A stretch of DNA of 44,399 bases from Holosporales bacterium (GCA_947449005.1 CANFPP010000014.1:1-44399), one strand, 5' to 3'. Shown: positions 8,468-16,907, counted from the stretch's first letter. The notes: generated from the letters alone by a model not told the origin. Program-made: numbers and translations.

Positions 8468-9042
8468 TCTTTGAGGTACTTAAATATAGTTGCACGACTT
8501 ATAGAGATAGCTTCCGCAATATAATCAGCTGCGTTTTTCTCGGAAAAGGCACCTGATAAAAATAGATGGTAGGCTAGCTTTTTTCTTTGCGAACCCGTCA
8601 AACTATCAAAGTGCCACCCCATGTCAGTGAGTTTTGCATGGATGGCTATATGCAATCTTTCCTGCCAATCATTCTTAAACAAACTTTCTGGCTGGCGTAT
8701 CGTAGAGCTTCTTAAAAAACTCTGGCTTAAATTATGCATTTGGTTAAAAACAGACACATCGCAATTGATGCAAAGCAACCACTTTTTTTCAAGAATGATA
8801 GAGATTGAACGGATTATCCGCCCATCAAAGTTGAGTTTTGGATAGACTATTTTGTCTATCTCATTTTCTAACTTTAACGTATCAAGATCTAAAAGTGACG
8901 CATCACCAATCTTTCGTTTGGATAGACTTCCATTAATGTAACAAATGGTCTGCGACTCAAGATCATGGATGACAATTTCTACTAAGGGTTCCATCAACAA
9001 AATGATGGCGTCGCAGAACGGGATATAATTATTTAGATTCAT
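8452..9042 (-). CDS. YheO-type PAS/HTH transcriptional regulator
   Basis: This 196-residue protein has an N-terminal YheO-like PAS domain (FCDAIILLMEPLVEIVIHDL, with YINGSLSKRKIGD) and a C-terminal helix-turn-helix (FLSGAFSEKNAADYIAEAISISRATIFKYLKEW). Family members include DauR, the D-arginine utilisation repressor. The downstream, overlapping aminotransferase is therefore a likely target. A promoter with a perfect 12-base inverted repeat lies directly upstream and is a natural site for autoregulation. The ligand is unknown. Confidence 0.85.
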   Translation of the reverse strand: MNLNNYIPFCDAIILLMEPLVEIVIHDLESQTICYINGSLSKRKIGDASLLDLDTLKLENEIDKIVYPKLNFDGRIIRSISIILEKKWLLCINCDVSVFNQMHNLSQSFLRSSTIRQPESLFKNDWQERLHIAIHAKLTDMGWHFDSLTGSQRKKLAYHLFLSGAFSEKNAADYIAEAISISRATIFKYLKEWRQK

Positions 9043-9048
9043 TTTTAC

Positions 9049-9102
9049 ACTTTTTAGTCTGATTAATAATAAATATATAGACTAAAAAGTATAATTTGTA
9101 AA
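9049..9102 (-). promoter_or_regulatory. Promoter with inverted-repeat operator for the regulator/aminotransferase pair
   Basis: Reading on the minus strand, TTTACA (9097-9102) and TATATA (9074-9079) are spaced by 17 bases and form a sigma-70-like promoter. Perfect inverted arms ACTTTTTAGTCT at 9049-9060 and AGACTAAAAAGT at 9079-9090 have an 18-base gap. One arm fills the -35/-10 spacer and the other lies downstream of -10, just before the regulator start at 9042. This geometry suits repression by steric block. Confidence 0.65.
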
Positions 9103-9124
9103 GATTTTATTAATCAAATCTCCA

Positions 9125-10147
9125 CTATTTCAGCACAAAAACACCACCTATCATAAAGTGATCAGAAGCAAAATTTCTCTCCTTAATATTATAGTCTCCG
9201 CTTATTCCATATGACCATAAGGAGTCAATAAGACTAGGGCTGTAGAATCCAACATCTAATGTTTTCGTTTCAATAGTGGAAGAAGATATCTGAGCTTTGT
9301 GAGGATCATTTTTAAAGCCGACGAAAGTTGTTGACTCGCCAAAATGACCATACTTTGTACCATCTCGAAAATCGCGAGCAGGTAAGATTTTTAAATAATC
9401 TTGGTAAATTGTTTCGTCTCCAGCATCTTGAAAGTAATTACGATCTCCGAGTGAAAACCAAGGCTCAGACTGGACGGTAGATTTAATGAAATCATTTTCA
9501 ACTTTTATAGCTGTACGCTTGGCTTTGGAACTTTTGTGATCATAATGAGAGTTAAAAACATAGAATGTTTTATTGGTAAGCTTATCCAAAAAATGAACAG
9601 ATATTATAATTCTTGGAAATGATGATGCGCCCTTTGCAATAGAGGAACGAGTTGGAGTTTCAGATAACCACCGAAGAGAAGATTGAGTGCTTACAAAGCG
9701 ATCATTTCTATACGCAATAACCAACATTTCATCAGAAGGATGGATGCCTTTAGAGAGCTCATTTATCAGTTTTCCAGTAGGGGAATGATAAGCTATCAGG
9801 ACATACGATGGAAGAAGAGCTTTAATGTCCTTAAGTTGATTTATGCTCACTTCTTGCAGGGCGATGATGTCTTTATCCTTCAAAAGGTCAAGAACGGCTT
9901 TTTTCCGAGTTTCCCAAGAGTGTTTCGTATTTTGATAATGGCAATCTATCGCAATGTTGTAACTTACTATATTGATGCTGTTGTGAGGTGCCTGCGGAGA
10001 GGTTTTGAGATTTCTTAATTCGGGTCGATTAAGAAGTGGTACAACCTGGGGTGTCGACCAAAAAATATAGTAGAACCAAGAGAAGCTAATCGAGAAAAGA
10101 AAACCCCAGAGACAAAAATTCTTTAGTCGATTTTTAAAAAATATCAT
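9125..10147 (-). CDS. Endonuclease/exonuclease/phosphatase (EEP) family protein, membrane-anchored or exported
   Basis: The 340-residue product starts with a hydrophobic segment (about residues 10-30) that is either a signal peptide or an anchor. The EEP domain follows: NIVSYNIAID (60s), ALQEV with E99, NSHYDHKS (199-206), GDRNYF (D235, N237) and a terminal SDH at 328-330. These are the metal-dependent catalytic residues of the DNase I/sphingomyelinase fold. Nuclease versus phosphodiesterase activity cannot be decided. Extracytoplasmic placement would fit a host- or membrane-directed role, which is inference. Confidence 0.8.
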   Translation of the reverse strand: MIFFKNRLKNFCLWGFLFSISFSWFYYIFWSTPQVVPLLNRPELRNLKTSPQAPHNSINIVSYNIAIDCHYQNTKHSWETRKKAVLDLLKDKDIIALQEVSINQLKDIKALLPSYVLIAYHSPTGKLINELSKGIHPSDEMLVIAYRNDRFVSTQSSLRWLSETPTRSSIAKGASSFPRIIISVHFLDKLTNKTFYVFNSHYDHKSSKAKRTAIKVENDFIKSTVQSEPWFSLGDRNYFQDAGDETIYQDYLKILPARDFRDGTKYGHFGESTTFVGFKNDPHKAQISSSTIETKTLDVGFYSPSLIDSLWSYGISGDYNIKERNFASDHFMIGGVFVLK

Positions 10148-10200
10148 TCTGCCAATTCCTGATAAATAATTATCCTTGAAAAATTAAATTAGCGGTTTAA

Positions 10201-10367
10201 ATTTTCAAGAAAGTTTGGCCCGCCGCGTCAACAGCAACCGGACCGCTTCTAGTTTTGGCAGCTTTAGGAGTCGTTTGTGAGAAAAGATAGATTCTTTCTT
10301 CGCATAAGCGACCTGGAAACGGGAGACGCCCCTCCCGCTCCCAAAACTTAATGAAGCCTGTCTAATA
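10201..10367 (-). pseudogene. Broken second copy of yggU (DUF167), 5' part
   Basis: On the minus strand this segment reads CEERIYLFSQTTPKAAKTR, then SGPVAVDAAGQTFLKI and a stop. It is closely similar to the start of the intact DUF167 gene at 11798-12088. The similarity continues upstream into the leader as far as TTAGACAGGCTTCATTAAG. The copy has a one-base deletion in the leader and ends at FLKI, so it cannot encode a full protein. It lies just downstream of the secreted orphan gene at 10382-11587. Confidence 0.85.
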
Positions 10368-10381
10368 AAGGTGGCTTTCGC

Positions 10382-11587
10382 TTACAATTTCCCACCAGGA
10401 ACAATGTCCATCAGTGCCTTCATACATTCAAGATAAAATTCGTGATCTGCTGAAACGACAGTGCCAAGGATTGATTCAACCCTTTTTAATTCAGGCTTAC
10501 TAGCAGATTTTTCCAGAGACTTCACTAAATACTGAACATGATTATAGGAGAGATCAGAAAAATCTTGAAGTCCAAGCGTGCCTGCAAGTACATGCTGGAG
10601 TGCTCTATAAGCATTCCCTGCCCCCTCTAAATCAGGTTTACTCATCACTGTTATTCTTGGCAAAAGAGTATTTCTTGATGACCAGAGTATAGGTGTTTTA
10701 TGTAGAAATAGGCCACCAAGAGACATGTTATACTCTCTAGAAACATAATTTGCAGCCAACGAGGTTACAAATGAACGATAACCAATAAATGCAACTTTCG
10801 ACGGATGACGAAAGTTTATTTTTTCCATGATTCCACTTACAGTGTCTTTCACGCCAGATGCTTCTTCTAATAATTGCACACCTCGATCAAAGATATCATG
10901 GGTTCCCTGAAGAAGAGCGCCTGCCGTTGCATGAGGATTAGATGCGGGCAACAAGCTAGCTATAATATTTTTAAACTCTGGATTGTTCCACCACGCATCT
11001 GACTCAGCTGTATTGATAGTCAGTCTCTCAGATTCGTAAAATCCGCTCACCCATTTCTTTTTACCACCTTTCGCTTCTTCCTGAATTAAACCATGGAAAA
11101 AATTCGCAAATGCGTCTTGTGCGTTCGTCGGATGAAAAAATACAAATAAGGGTTTGTTTGCTTCATCGAATAACCGTTGCGCAACATCAAGATGCGTACT
11201 AATCTCAGTGCTTCTCGCTCGAGTTCCATGCTGAGCTTGATAGGTTTCTACAATATCAGCACTGTCTTTTTTAATTCTGCCAGAAAAATATAAAGCTATT
11301 TGAAGAAGCTTTGTTTCTTCCGCTGTTGCTGGAGCTTGTCGAAAACCATATTTACCTCCGGTTGAGATAAAGTAAAGAATAGCATCGGCACGTTTTTCTT
11401 TTTCTTCAAGAGAAAGACCTTTGCTGGATTGCAGAAGGCTATCAACATGATTAATCACCCCATAACGTGGATTATTGTCATGTTCCCTTTCATATTCTTT
11501 CCAATATTCATCGCCAGAATCAGCAAAACATAATTTACTAAATAGAACGGAAAGTAAAAATATATTTTTTATTTTAAAAAACCCCAT
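10382..11587 (-). CDS. Secreted protein of unknown function (orphan)
   Basis: I do not recognise this 401-residue protein. The first ~22 residues (FKIKNIFLLSVLFSKLCFA) are a good signal peptide with cleavage near Ala22, so it is exported. The rest is a mixed helical sequence with no motif I can assign. Segments such as KPLFVFFHPTNAQDAF and VAFIGYRSFVTSLAANY look like buried strand-helix units. It lies between a scrap of the polA 3' end (11704-11797) and a broken yggU copy (10201-10367), suggesting it arrived as an inserted cassette. Confidence 0.75.
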   Translation of the reverse strand: MGFFKIKNIFLLSVLFSKLCFADSGDEYWKEYEREHDNNPRYGVINHVDSLLQSSKGLSLEEKEKRADAILYFISTGGKYGFRQAPATAEETKLLQIALYFSGRIKKDSADIVETYQAQHGTRARSTEISTHLDVAQRLFDEANKPLFVFFHPTNAQDAFANFFHGLIQEEAKGGKKKWVSGFYESERLTINTAESDAWWNNPEFKNIIASLLPASNPHATAGALLQGTHDIFDRGVQLLEEASGVKDTVSGIMEKINFRHPSKVAFIGYRSFVTSLAANYVSREYNMSLGGLFLHKTPILWSSRNTLLPRITVMSKPDLEGAGNAYRALQHVLAGTLGLQDFSDLSYNHVQYLVKSLEKSASKPELKRVESILGTVVSADHEFYLECMKALMDIVPGGKL

Positions 11588-11703
11588 AAGACACCCTTTC
11601 GCTTATACTTTATTACTGATTAATATGATTGTTGAGCAATATGTTACTTATACATAAGCTAATGTATTTTATCATCAAAATTTTCCACTATTTTAGTCAG
11701 ACC

Positions 11704-11797
11704 CTAGTGTTCTCGAATACCAACACCTAAAGGAACAGAGATTGCAGAGAGCATACAAGTGTGCAAGTTTCTTTAGAAGATTCCTTGACGTTGCCCC
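11704..11797 (-). pseudogene. Decayed duplicate of the polA 3' end
   Basis: Directly after the yggU stop codon the minus strand reads, in two frames, ATSRNLLKKLAHLY and then SVPLGVGIREH-stop. These align with the end of the PolA encoded upstream (ATLVPVLKKTMETV, SVPLVVGIGIGKNWDQAH). At least one frameshift separates the halves. Differences from the live gene are often at third codon positions, so the copy is old or came from another strain. Confidence 0.7.
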
Positions 11798-12088
11798 TTA
11801 AATCAACTGCTCTTTTAAATTTTGAACGGTAAGGTCCTTTTTATCAATGAGGATTGTTTTGCGGCGGTCAGCCTGTCCGGTGGTAATGTGGATATGAGAT
11901 TTCGCAACTTTGAGAGCTTTTGATAAAAGCTCAATGATTGCAGCGTTAGCTTTGCCATCTTCAGGAGGCGCAGTTACGTATATCTTTAAGAAAGCTTGGC
12001 CTGCGGCGTCAATAGCAACAGAACCGACTCTAGTTTTAGAAGCTTTGGGAGTTGCGCATATAAAAAGATATACCCCCTCTTCGCACAA
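11798..12088 (-). CDS. yggU: YggU/DUF167 family protein
   Basis: Small conserved protein (96 residues, normal length) of unknown function. Family hallmarks are the TPKASKTRVG, KIYVTAPPEDGKANAAIIELLSKAL and SHIHITTGQADRRKTILI segments. The start shown is a TTG at 12088. The same frame stays open upstream to about 12173 (reading ALPFPGRLCEE) but contains no ATG, GTG or TTG, so the true start is uncertain. Immediately upstream is a remnant of the polA stop region, indicating an ancestral polA-yggU neighbourhood. Confidence 0.85.
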   Translation of the reverse strand: MCEEGVYLFICATPKASKTRVGSVAIDAAGQAFLKIYVTAPPEDGKANAAIIELLSKALKVAKSHIHITTGQADRRKTILIDKKDLTVQNLKEQLI

Positions 12089-12143
12089 ACGACCTGGAAA
12101 AGGGAGAGCGTCAGTCTCTCCTTCAAAACTTAATGAAGCCTGT

Positions 12144-12173
12144 CTAATGAGCCTGAACTCGATTTTCTTTACC
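12144..12173 (-). pseudogene. Remnant of the last ~10 codons of polA
   Basis: The minus strand reads GKENRVQAH-stop, against GKNWDQAH-stop at the end of the live polA (13593-13616). On the plus strand 12-13 bases (TAATGAGCCTGA) are identical and the following ~12 bases match at most positions. The remnant lies between the ATPase gene and yggU, so the ATPase gene is flanked by two copies of the polA 3' terminus in direct orientation. Confidence 0.65.
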
Positions 12174-12178
12174 GCATT

Positions 12179-13507
12179 TCATATTTTAAAACTATCTGTT
12201 CTCTTGCCCAACTCGTATAGATGTAGGGGCAAAGGCTCTGTTGGTATACCACTTAATGTTCCAGGAGTTTTCACTTTACTCAAGATTAAGGAGTTCGAAT
12301 ATTTACAAATTTGTTTGAGATCTTTAGAACGCAATTGATTCGTCCATTTCACTTCAATAGGAAAGAATTGATTCTGATCAATATACGCTAGATCTACCTC
12401 TCCTTCAGCCTTTATATAAAAGCATGGATAACTTCTTTGATAAAGATTGACAACGCATGATTCGGCTAAAGAGGCCGACCAATTAGAATCTTCAAGCACC
12501 GAGGAAGATAGCCACAAACGAATGCTATGAAAAACAAAAGGATCTTTAAATATAATTTTTTTTGCTTTTTTAGGCGCGGCCAGTAATTTATCTTCAATTA
12601 ATGCATTTTGCACATAAAGAACATCCATAGCCTCAAGTAAATGCACGTAACTTTGAATGGTGTTAGGATGATCAATTGACGTATGGTGAGCGAGAGAATT
12701 CCACGTTACTTGTGTGTTGTAGGTTTTAATAATTGCGAATAAAACTTCTTTTAAAAAAGCTTCACTTTTCCCATGTTTAATAACATCACCTCTAATCCAA
12801 TCTGAATACGTTCTATAAACAGATGGCGCAATCATATTTAGCTTAGCAAAACTATTTATGGCGGTTAAAAATCCACCGTGCATTAAATAAAGTTCAAATT
12901 CTTCAAACAACATATCTATGGATACATTTTCTATGTTTTTAAATTTAAGATTAATAAATTCATAGAATGATAATGGATAAAGGTGAAAATCCACCTGATC
13001 AGCATTGCCACGCCTACCAGGAAACCGCATCCGCGCCTCTTGCATAAAGGTTAAATCAGATCCCGTTAGCACCACGATTACATTTTCAAACGCACCAATA
13101 TCAGCTAAATGTTTAATGCCCTGATCCCAATTGCGTATATAAGTCACTTCATCAATAATGAGATAAATAACTGCGCGAGAAGACGATTGCTGATTAATAT
13201 ATTCCTGCACTATTTGAATCAGGCTTATATGATCGGCAATTAGCTCTCCTGTTATAAAAAAGAGTGATTGCGGATTGCATCCATTGTCCAGTAGCACAGA
13301 CATCCATTGCTTAAGAAGCGTTGTTTTTCCAATTTGCCTTCCGCCCCCAACAGTATAAATACCAGGAATCACAGAAGGTAATTGTTTCAATAAGGAAGGT
13401 TCATGCACAAACACTTGTTTGGGCAAATTACATAATTGCGGATCTTGCATTTTGAACAAATCAACTGATTGCCAATGCAGATTATGAGAACTAAAAATAT
13501 GATTCAT
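12179..13507 (-). CDS. AAA-type ATPase with C-terminal DUF4143
   Basis: The 442-residue protein has a Walker A motif GGRQIGKTT (55-63), Walker B IYLIIDE (D119/E120) and a sensor-like VVLTGSD. A winged-helix-like region follows (residues ~265-300). The C-terminal DUF4143 domain ends in GEVDLAYIDQNQFFPIEVKW, which resembles a PD-(D/E)xK nuclease core. Such ATPases are accessory genes common in host-associated bacteria and archaea and their role is unclear. The gene sits between two polA-tail copies, so it is probably an insertion. Codon use is AT-rich like its surroundings. Confidence 0.82.
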   Translation of the reverse strand: MNHIFSSHNLHWQSVDLFKMQDPQLCNLPKQVFVHEPSLLKQLPSVIPGIYTVGGGRQIGKTTLLKQWMSVLLDNGCNPQSLFFITGELIADHISLIQIVQEYINQQSSSRAVIYLIIDEVTYIRNWDQGIKHLADIGAFENVIVVLTGSDLTFMQEARMRFPGRRGNADQVDFHLYPLSFYEFINLKFKNIENVSIDMLFEEFELYLMHGGFLTAINSFAKLNMIAPSVYRTYSDWIRGDVIKHGKSEAFLKEVLFAIIKTYNTQVTWNSLAHHTSIDHPNTIQSYVHLLEAMDVLYVQNALIEDKLLAAPKKAKKIIFKDPFVFHSIRLWLSSSVLEDSNWSASLAESCVVNLYQRSYPCFYIKAEGEVDLAYIDQNQFFPIEVKWTNQLRSKDLKQICKYSNSLILSKVKTPGTLSGIPTEPLPLHLYELGKRTDSFKI

Positions 13508-13513
13508 AGTGCA

Positions 13514-13542
13514 ATATTAGATAAATAGATTAATTTAGTTAA
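13514..13542 (-). promoter_or_regulatory. Putative promoter of the DUF4143 ATPase, possibly leaderless
   Basis: On the minus strand TTAACT (13537-13542) and TAATAT (13514-13519) are 17 bases apart, and the ATG at 13507 follows the -10 by only 6 bases. Transcription would then begin at or very near the start codon. I see no ribosome binding site. The motif TAG(T/C)(T/C)AATGA recurs at 13536-13545, 13560-13569 and 13590-13599, the last being the polA stop region. Confidence 0.4.
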
Positions 13543-13592
13543 TGATCGTTGCTCAAATTTAGTCAATGAGTTGAATGGTTACCAAAAAATAG

Positions 13593-16286
13593 CTAATGAG
13601 CCTGATCCCAATTTTTTCCGATACCAATGCCAACGACTAGAGGGACAGAAAGAGAGACTACTGTTTCCATTGTCTTTTTAAGAACGGGAACAAGAGTTGC
13701 AATTTCAGTTTCTGGAATTTCAAAGAGAAGCTCGTCGTGCACTTGAAGAACTAAACGAGCCTTAGAATTAGAACTTTCTAGAAGTGCTGGCATTCGAATC
13801 ATAGCGCGTTTGATGATATCGGCATTACTGCCCTGCAACGGTGCATTAATCGCCTGACGTTCGGCGAATTGGCGCGTCATGCCGTTTGTGTCATTAATCC
13901 CGGGTGTATAACAACGGCGTTTAAACAAGGTTTCGACGTAGCCCTTATCACGCGCCATCGTTCTATATTTCTGCATGTAAGCTTCGATGCCTGGATATTT
14001 TTGAAAATAGCGCTTAATAATCTCGCCCGCTTCACCATTCGGAATTCCGAGCTGCTGTGCCAAACCAAAAGAACTAATGCCATAAATAATACCAAAGTTA
14101 ATGGCCTTGGCTTGACGGCGTAAATCAGAGGTCATCTGTTCTAATGGAACAGAGAATATTTGAGAGGCCGTTGCGGCATGAATATCATCGCCATTTCTAA
14201 ACGCCTCAATTAGCGGGTGAACTTGGGCAATGTGCGCAAGCAAGCGAAGCTCTATCTGCGAATAGTCCAGCGAGACGAGCTGATATCCCTCTTCTGCTAT
14301 AAAAGCTTGACGAATCTTACGCCCCTCTTCGGTGCGAATAGGAATATTTTGTAAATTCGGCTCTGAAGAAGATAAACGTCCCGTTGCTGCGCCCGCCATA
14401 GAAAAGGATGTATGAACCCTATTGGTGTTTGGATTAATTGCAGAGACCAAGCCATCGACATATGTTGATTTTAATTTTGCTATGGTGCGCCATTCAATAA
14501 TTTTGGCGGGAAGCTCGTGCCCTAAGAGTGCTAGTTTTTCAAGAACATCCACGTCAGTAACAAAAGCTCCGGTCTTTGTTTTCTTCGGAGCCGGCAGTGA
14601 CATTTCAACAAAAAGAATGTCACCTAATTGTTTTGGAGAAGCGATATTAAAAGGACGGCCCGCGAGCTTGTAAATTTCTTGTTCGAGAATTAACAAGCGT
14701 TCCGTATATTCAGTCCCTAAGCCTTCAAGAAGAGGTTTATCAACCAAAATACCATTACATTCCATTTGCACAATTACTGGAACTAAAGGACGTTCTAAAC
14801 GATAATAAACCACAGCCCTTTGCTCAGCTGTAATGCGATCATTCAAAAGCTGGTAAAGCTTCATTGTTATTTCTGCGTCTTCTGCGGCGTAATCAGTCGC
14901 TTTTTTCACATCAACATGATCGAAGGTAACCTGACTTTTTCCAATGCCAGCAACTTCTTTAAACTTTATGGTTGTATGACCTAGATATCGCTCGGCCAAT
15001 TCATCCATTCCATGGCCATGCTTACCAGCATTAAGAACGTAAGACATGAGCATAGTGTCATCTATAGATTTTGCTTCAACGCCGTATTTTTGCAGAACAG
15101 CCAAGTCATATTTAATATTGTGTCCAACTTTTACAATGGAAGGATCCATAAACAGAGGCTTTAAAAGTTCTAACGCTTCGAGGCGATCGATCTGCCCTTC
15201 ATAATTAAGATGCGCAAGAGGAACATAACATGCATGGATTTGGCCAAGCCTTGGAGAAAGAGCAAGGGCAATCCCCACAAGCTCGGCCTGTACCGCTTGA
15301 AGAGATGTTGTTTCACAGTCAATAACGACAAGCCCTAAATCTTTTGCGGATTGTATCCAAAGCTTTAGCTCATCCACAGATAGAATCGTCTTATAATTTT
15401 TATCCTGAACTGCATTTTGCTGTCCGCGCTTATTAAGACGTGCGGCGAGAGAGTTAAAATTTTGCTCAAGAAGAAAATCATTTAAGAAGTCATAATCAAT
15501 TGCTTTAACTTCTAATTCTTCCAGGCTTAAAGGTAAGGGAGTATCTCTGATAAGAGTGACAAGCTTTTTTGAAAGAAGAGCATTCTCAACATTATCAAGC
15601 AAAGTTTGACGTCGTTTGGGTTGTTTAATTTCACCAGCACGACTTAAAAGTGTTTCAAGATCACCATAGATTAAGAGAAGCTCTGCTGCGGTTTTAGGGC
15701 CAATCCCTGGAACGCCTGGGATATTATCACTGGCATCGCCAGCTAAGGCTTGGGCATCAATAACTTTATCTGGCCCAACTCCAAATTTTTCAAAAACCTC
15801 AGCCTGCTTAATATTTTTGTTTTTAATGGGATCAAACATAAAGACCTGATCATCAACGAGCTGCATAAGGTCTTTATCTGAAGAAACTATGATAACTTCA
15901 TAGCCTTCCTTTTTAGCAAACTCAGCATAGCTAGCAATGAGATCATCGGCTTCATATCTATCAAGCTCCACAGACGGAACTGAAAAAGCTTTACAAGCAT
16001 CACGGATTAGAGAGAATTGCGGAATTAAATCTTCTGGTGTTTCAGAGCGATGCGCTTTGTATTCTGGATATATATCATGACGGATTGTTTTGCGGCCAGC
16101 ATCAAAAATAACAGCCAACGCATCCTTTTCACCATCACGATCAGGATGATCTATCATTTTTAAAAGCATATTGCAAAAACCATAGACAGCACCAACAGGC
16201 GTGCCGTCATTGCGTTTCATCGGCGGTAGTGCGTGAAAAGCTCTAAAGATAAAACCTGAACCATCAACTAAATAAAGTTTTTTCAA
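13593..16286 (-). CDS. polA: DNA polymerase I
   Basis: A full-length Pol I of 897 residues for repair and Okazaki-fragment processing. The N-terminal 5' nuclease (VDGSGFIFRAFHAL, SSDKDLMQL, DASDNIPGVPGIGPKTA) is followed by the 3'-5' exonuclease domain, whose catalytic DCETT and YAAEDAEI motifs are intact, so it should proofread. The polymerase domain has LDYSQIELR, RRQAKAINFGIIYG and QVHDELLFE. It ends in GKNWDQAH, the segment that recurs as remnants at 12144-12173 and 11704-11797. Confidence 0.98.
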   Translation of the reverse strand: MKKLYLVDGSGFIFRAFHALPPMKRNDGTPVGAVYGFCNMLLKMIDHPDRDGEKDALAVIFDAGRKTIRHDIYPEYKAHRSETPEDLIPQFSLIRDACKAFSVPSVELDRYEADDLIASYAEFAKKEGYEVIIVSSDKDLMQLVDDQVFMFDPIKNKNIKQAEVFEKFGVGPDKVIDAQALAGDASDNIPGVPGIGPKTAAELLLIYGDLETLLSRAGEIKQPKRRQTLLDNVENALLSKKLVTLIRDTPLPLSLEELEVKAIDYDFLNDFLLEQNFNSLAARLNKRGQQNAVQDKNYKTILSVDELKLWIQSAKDLGLVVIDCETTSLQAVQAELVGIALALSPRLGQIHACYVPLAHLNYEGQIDRLEALELLKPLFMDPSIVKVGHNIKYDLAVLQKYGVEAKSIDDTMLMSYVLNAGKHGHGMDELAERYLGHTTIKFKEVAGIGKSQVTFDHVDVKKATDYAAEDAEITMKLYQLLNDRITAEQRAVVYYRLERPLVPVIVQMECNGILVDKPLLEGLGTEYTERLLILEQEIYKLAGRPFNIASPKQLGDILFVEMSLPAPKKTKTGAFVTDVDVLEKLALLGHELPAKIIEWRTIAKLKSTYVDGLVSAINPNTNRVHTSFSMAGAATGRLSSSEPNLQNIPIRTEEGRKIRQAFIAEEGYQLVSLDYSQIELRLLAHIAQVHPLIEAFRNGDDIHAATASQIFSVPLEQMTSDLRRQAKAINFGIIYGISSFGLAQQLGIPNGEAGEIIKRYFQKYPGIEAYMQKYRTMARDKGYVETLFKRRCYTPGINDTNGMTRQFAERQAINAPLQGSNADIIKRAMIRMPALLESSNSKARLVLQVHDELLFEIPETEIATLVPVLKKTMETVVSLSVPLVVGIGIGKNWDQAH

Positions 16287-16313
16287 CTAAATATCCTACG
16301 AGCTTTGGATTAA

Positions 16314-16832
16314 CTATTGGCTAATTTCTTCTAGTAGCTCTGGGTCTAATCTTTCTTTACGATCTTGATATGCAAGGTTTGATTCAAAGGCATGTTCATT
16401 ATCAAGTTTTGCTCCCAATTTAAATAAATCAACAATTGCAGACCGTACATCATAGATTTTGCCAATTTTAGCAAGAGTACCGTGTTGATAATTTGCAATG
16501 TGCTCTAAGCATAAAGCTAATCTATATACAGCTTCTGATTTGCCTTGCTGTGATGCCTTCAAAAAAGCCTGGGCTGCATTTAACATATCGTCACCAGCAG
16601 CAAGATTACTATAGCTTTTCGTATAAGTTTTTTTAGCAAACGCGTAAGTATCTTCTGGTGTATTCTCTATGTCTAACATAGGCACTCTTAAACTATAGTG
16701 ACTCAGTATAGAAGATACTTGGTCCATTTCAAGCTCTGCTGCACAAAGGCCTACCCCCCAATAAGTTATCACATTCAATACACTTAAAAAACTAAACGTA
16801 GCAATCCATTTTGATTTAGAAAATATTTTCAT
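16314..16832 (-). CDS. Exported Sel1-like protein of unknown function
   Basis: A 172-residue protein with an N-terminal hydrophobic segment (about residues 10-31, ending GLCAAE) that looks like a signal peptide. Residues ~80-115 (DDMLNAAQAFLKASQQ, then GKSEAVYRLALCLEH) have the Ala/Leu/Gly spacing of a Sel1/TPR-like helix pair. Sel1-type proteins mediate protein contacts and are frequent in intracellular bacteria. It follows polA's start by 27 bases and lies downstream of the deaminase-like gene, separated by 75 bases. I cannot assign a partner. Confidence 0.6.
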   Translation of the reverse strand: MKIFSKSKWIATFSFLSVLNVITYWGVGLCAAELEMDQVSSILSHYSLRVPMLDIENTPEDTYAFAKKTYTKSYSNLAAGDDMLNAAQAFLKASQQGKSEAVYRLALCLEHIANYQHGTLAKIGKIYDVRSAIVDLFKLGAKLDNEHAFESNLAYQDRKERLDPELLEEISQ

Positions 16833-16907
16833 AATTCAATCTCTTCTTATCTGAAAAACATTACGCGCATAATTTAGCAGTTTTTATACATTAAAGATAT
16901 GCATTTA

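Noticed and set aside
9683-10018. A 111-codon plus-strand frame opposite the EEP protein
   Set aside because: It lies wholly antisense to a gene with all catalytic motifs of its family.
11910-12338. A 142-codon plus-strand frame across yggU and the ATPase 3' end
   Set aside because: It crosses two supported minus-strand genes and the polA remnant, and has no similarity I recognise.
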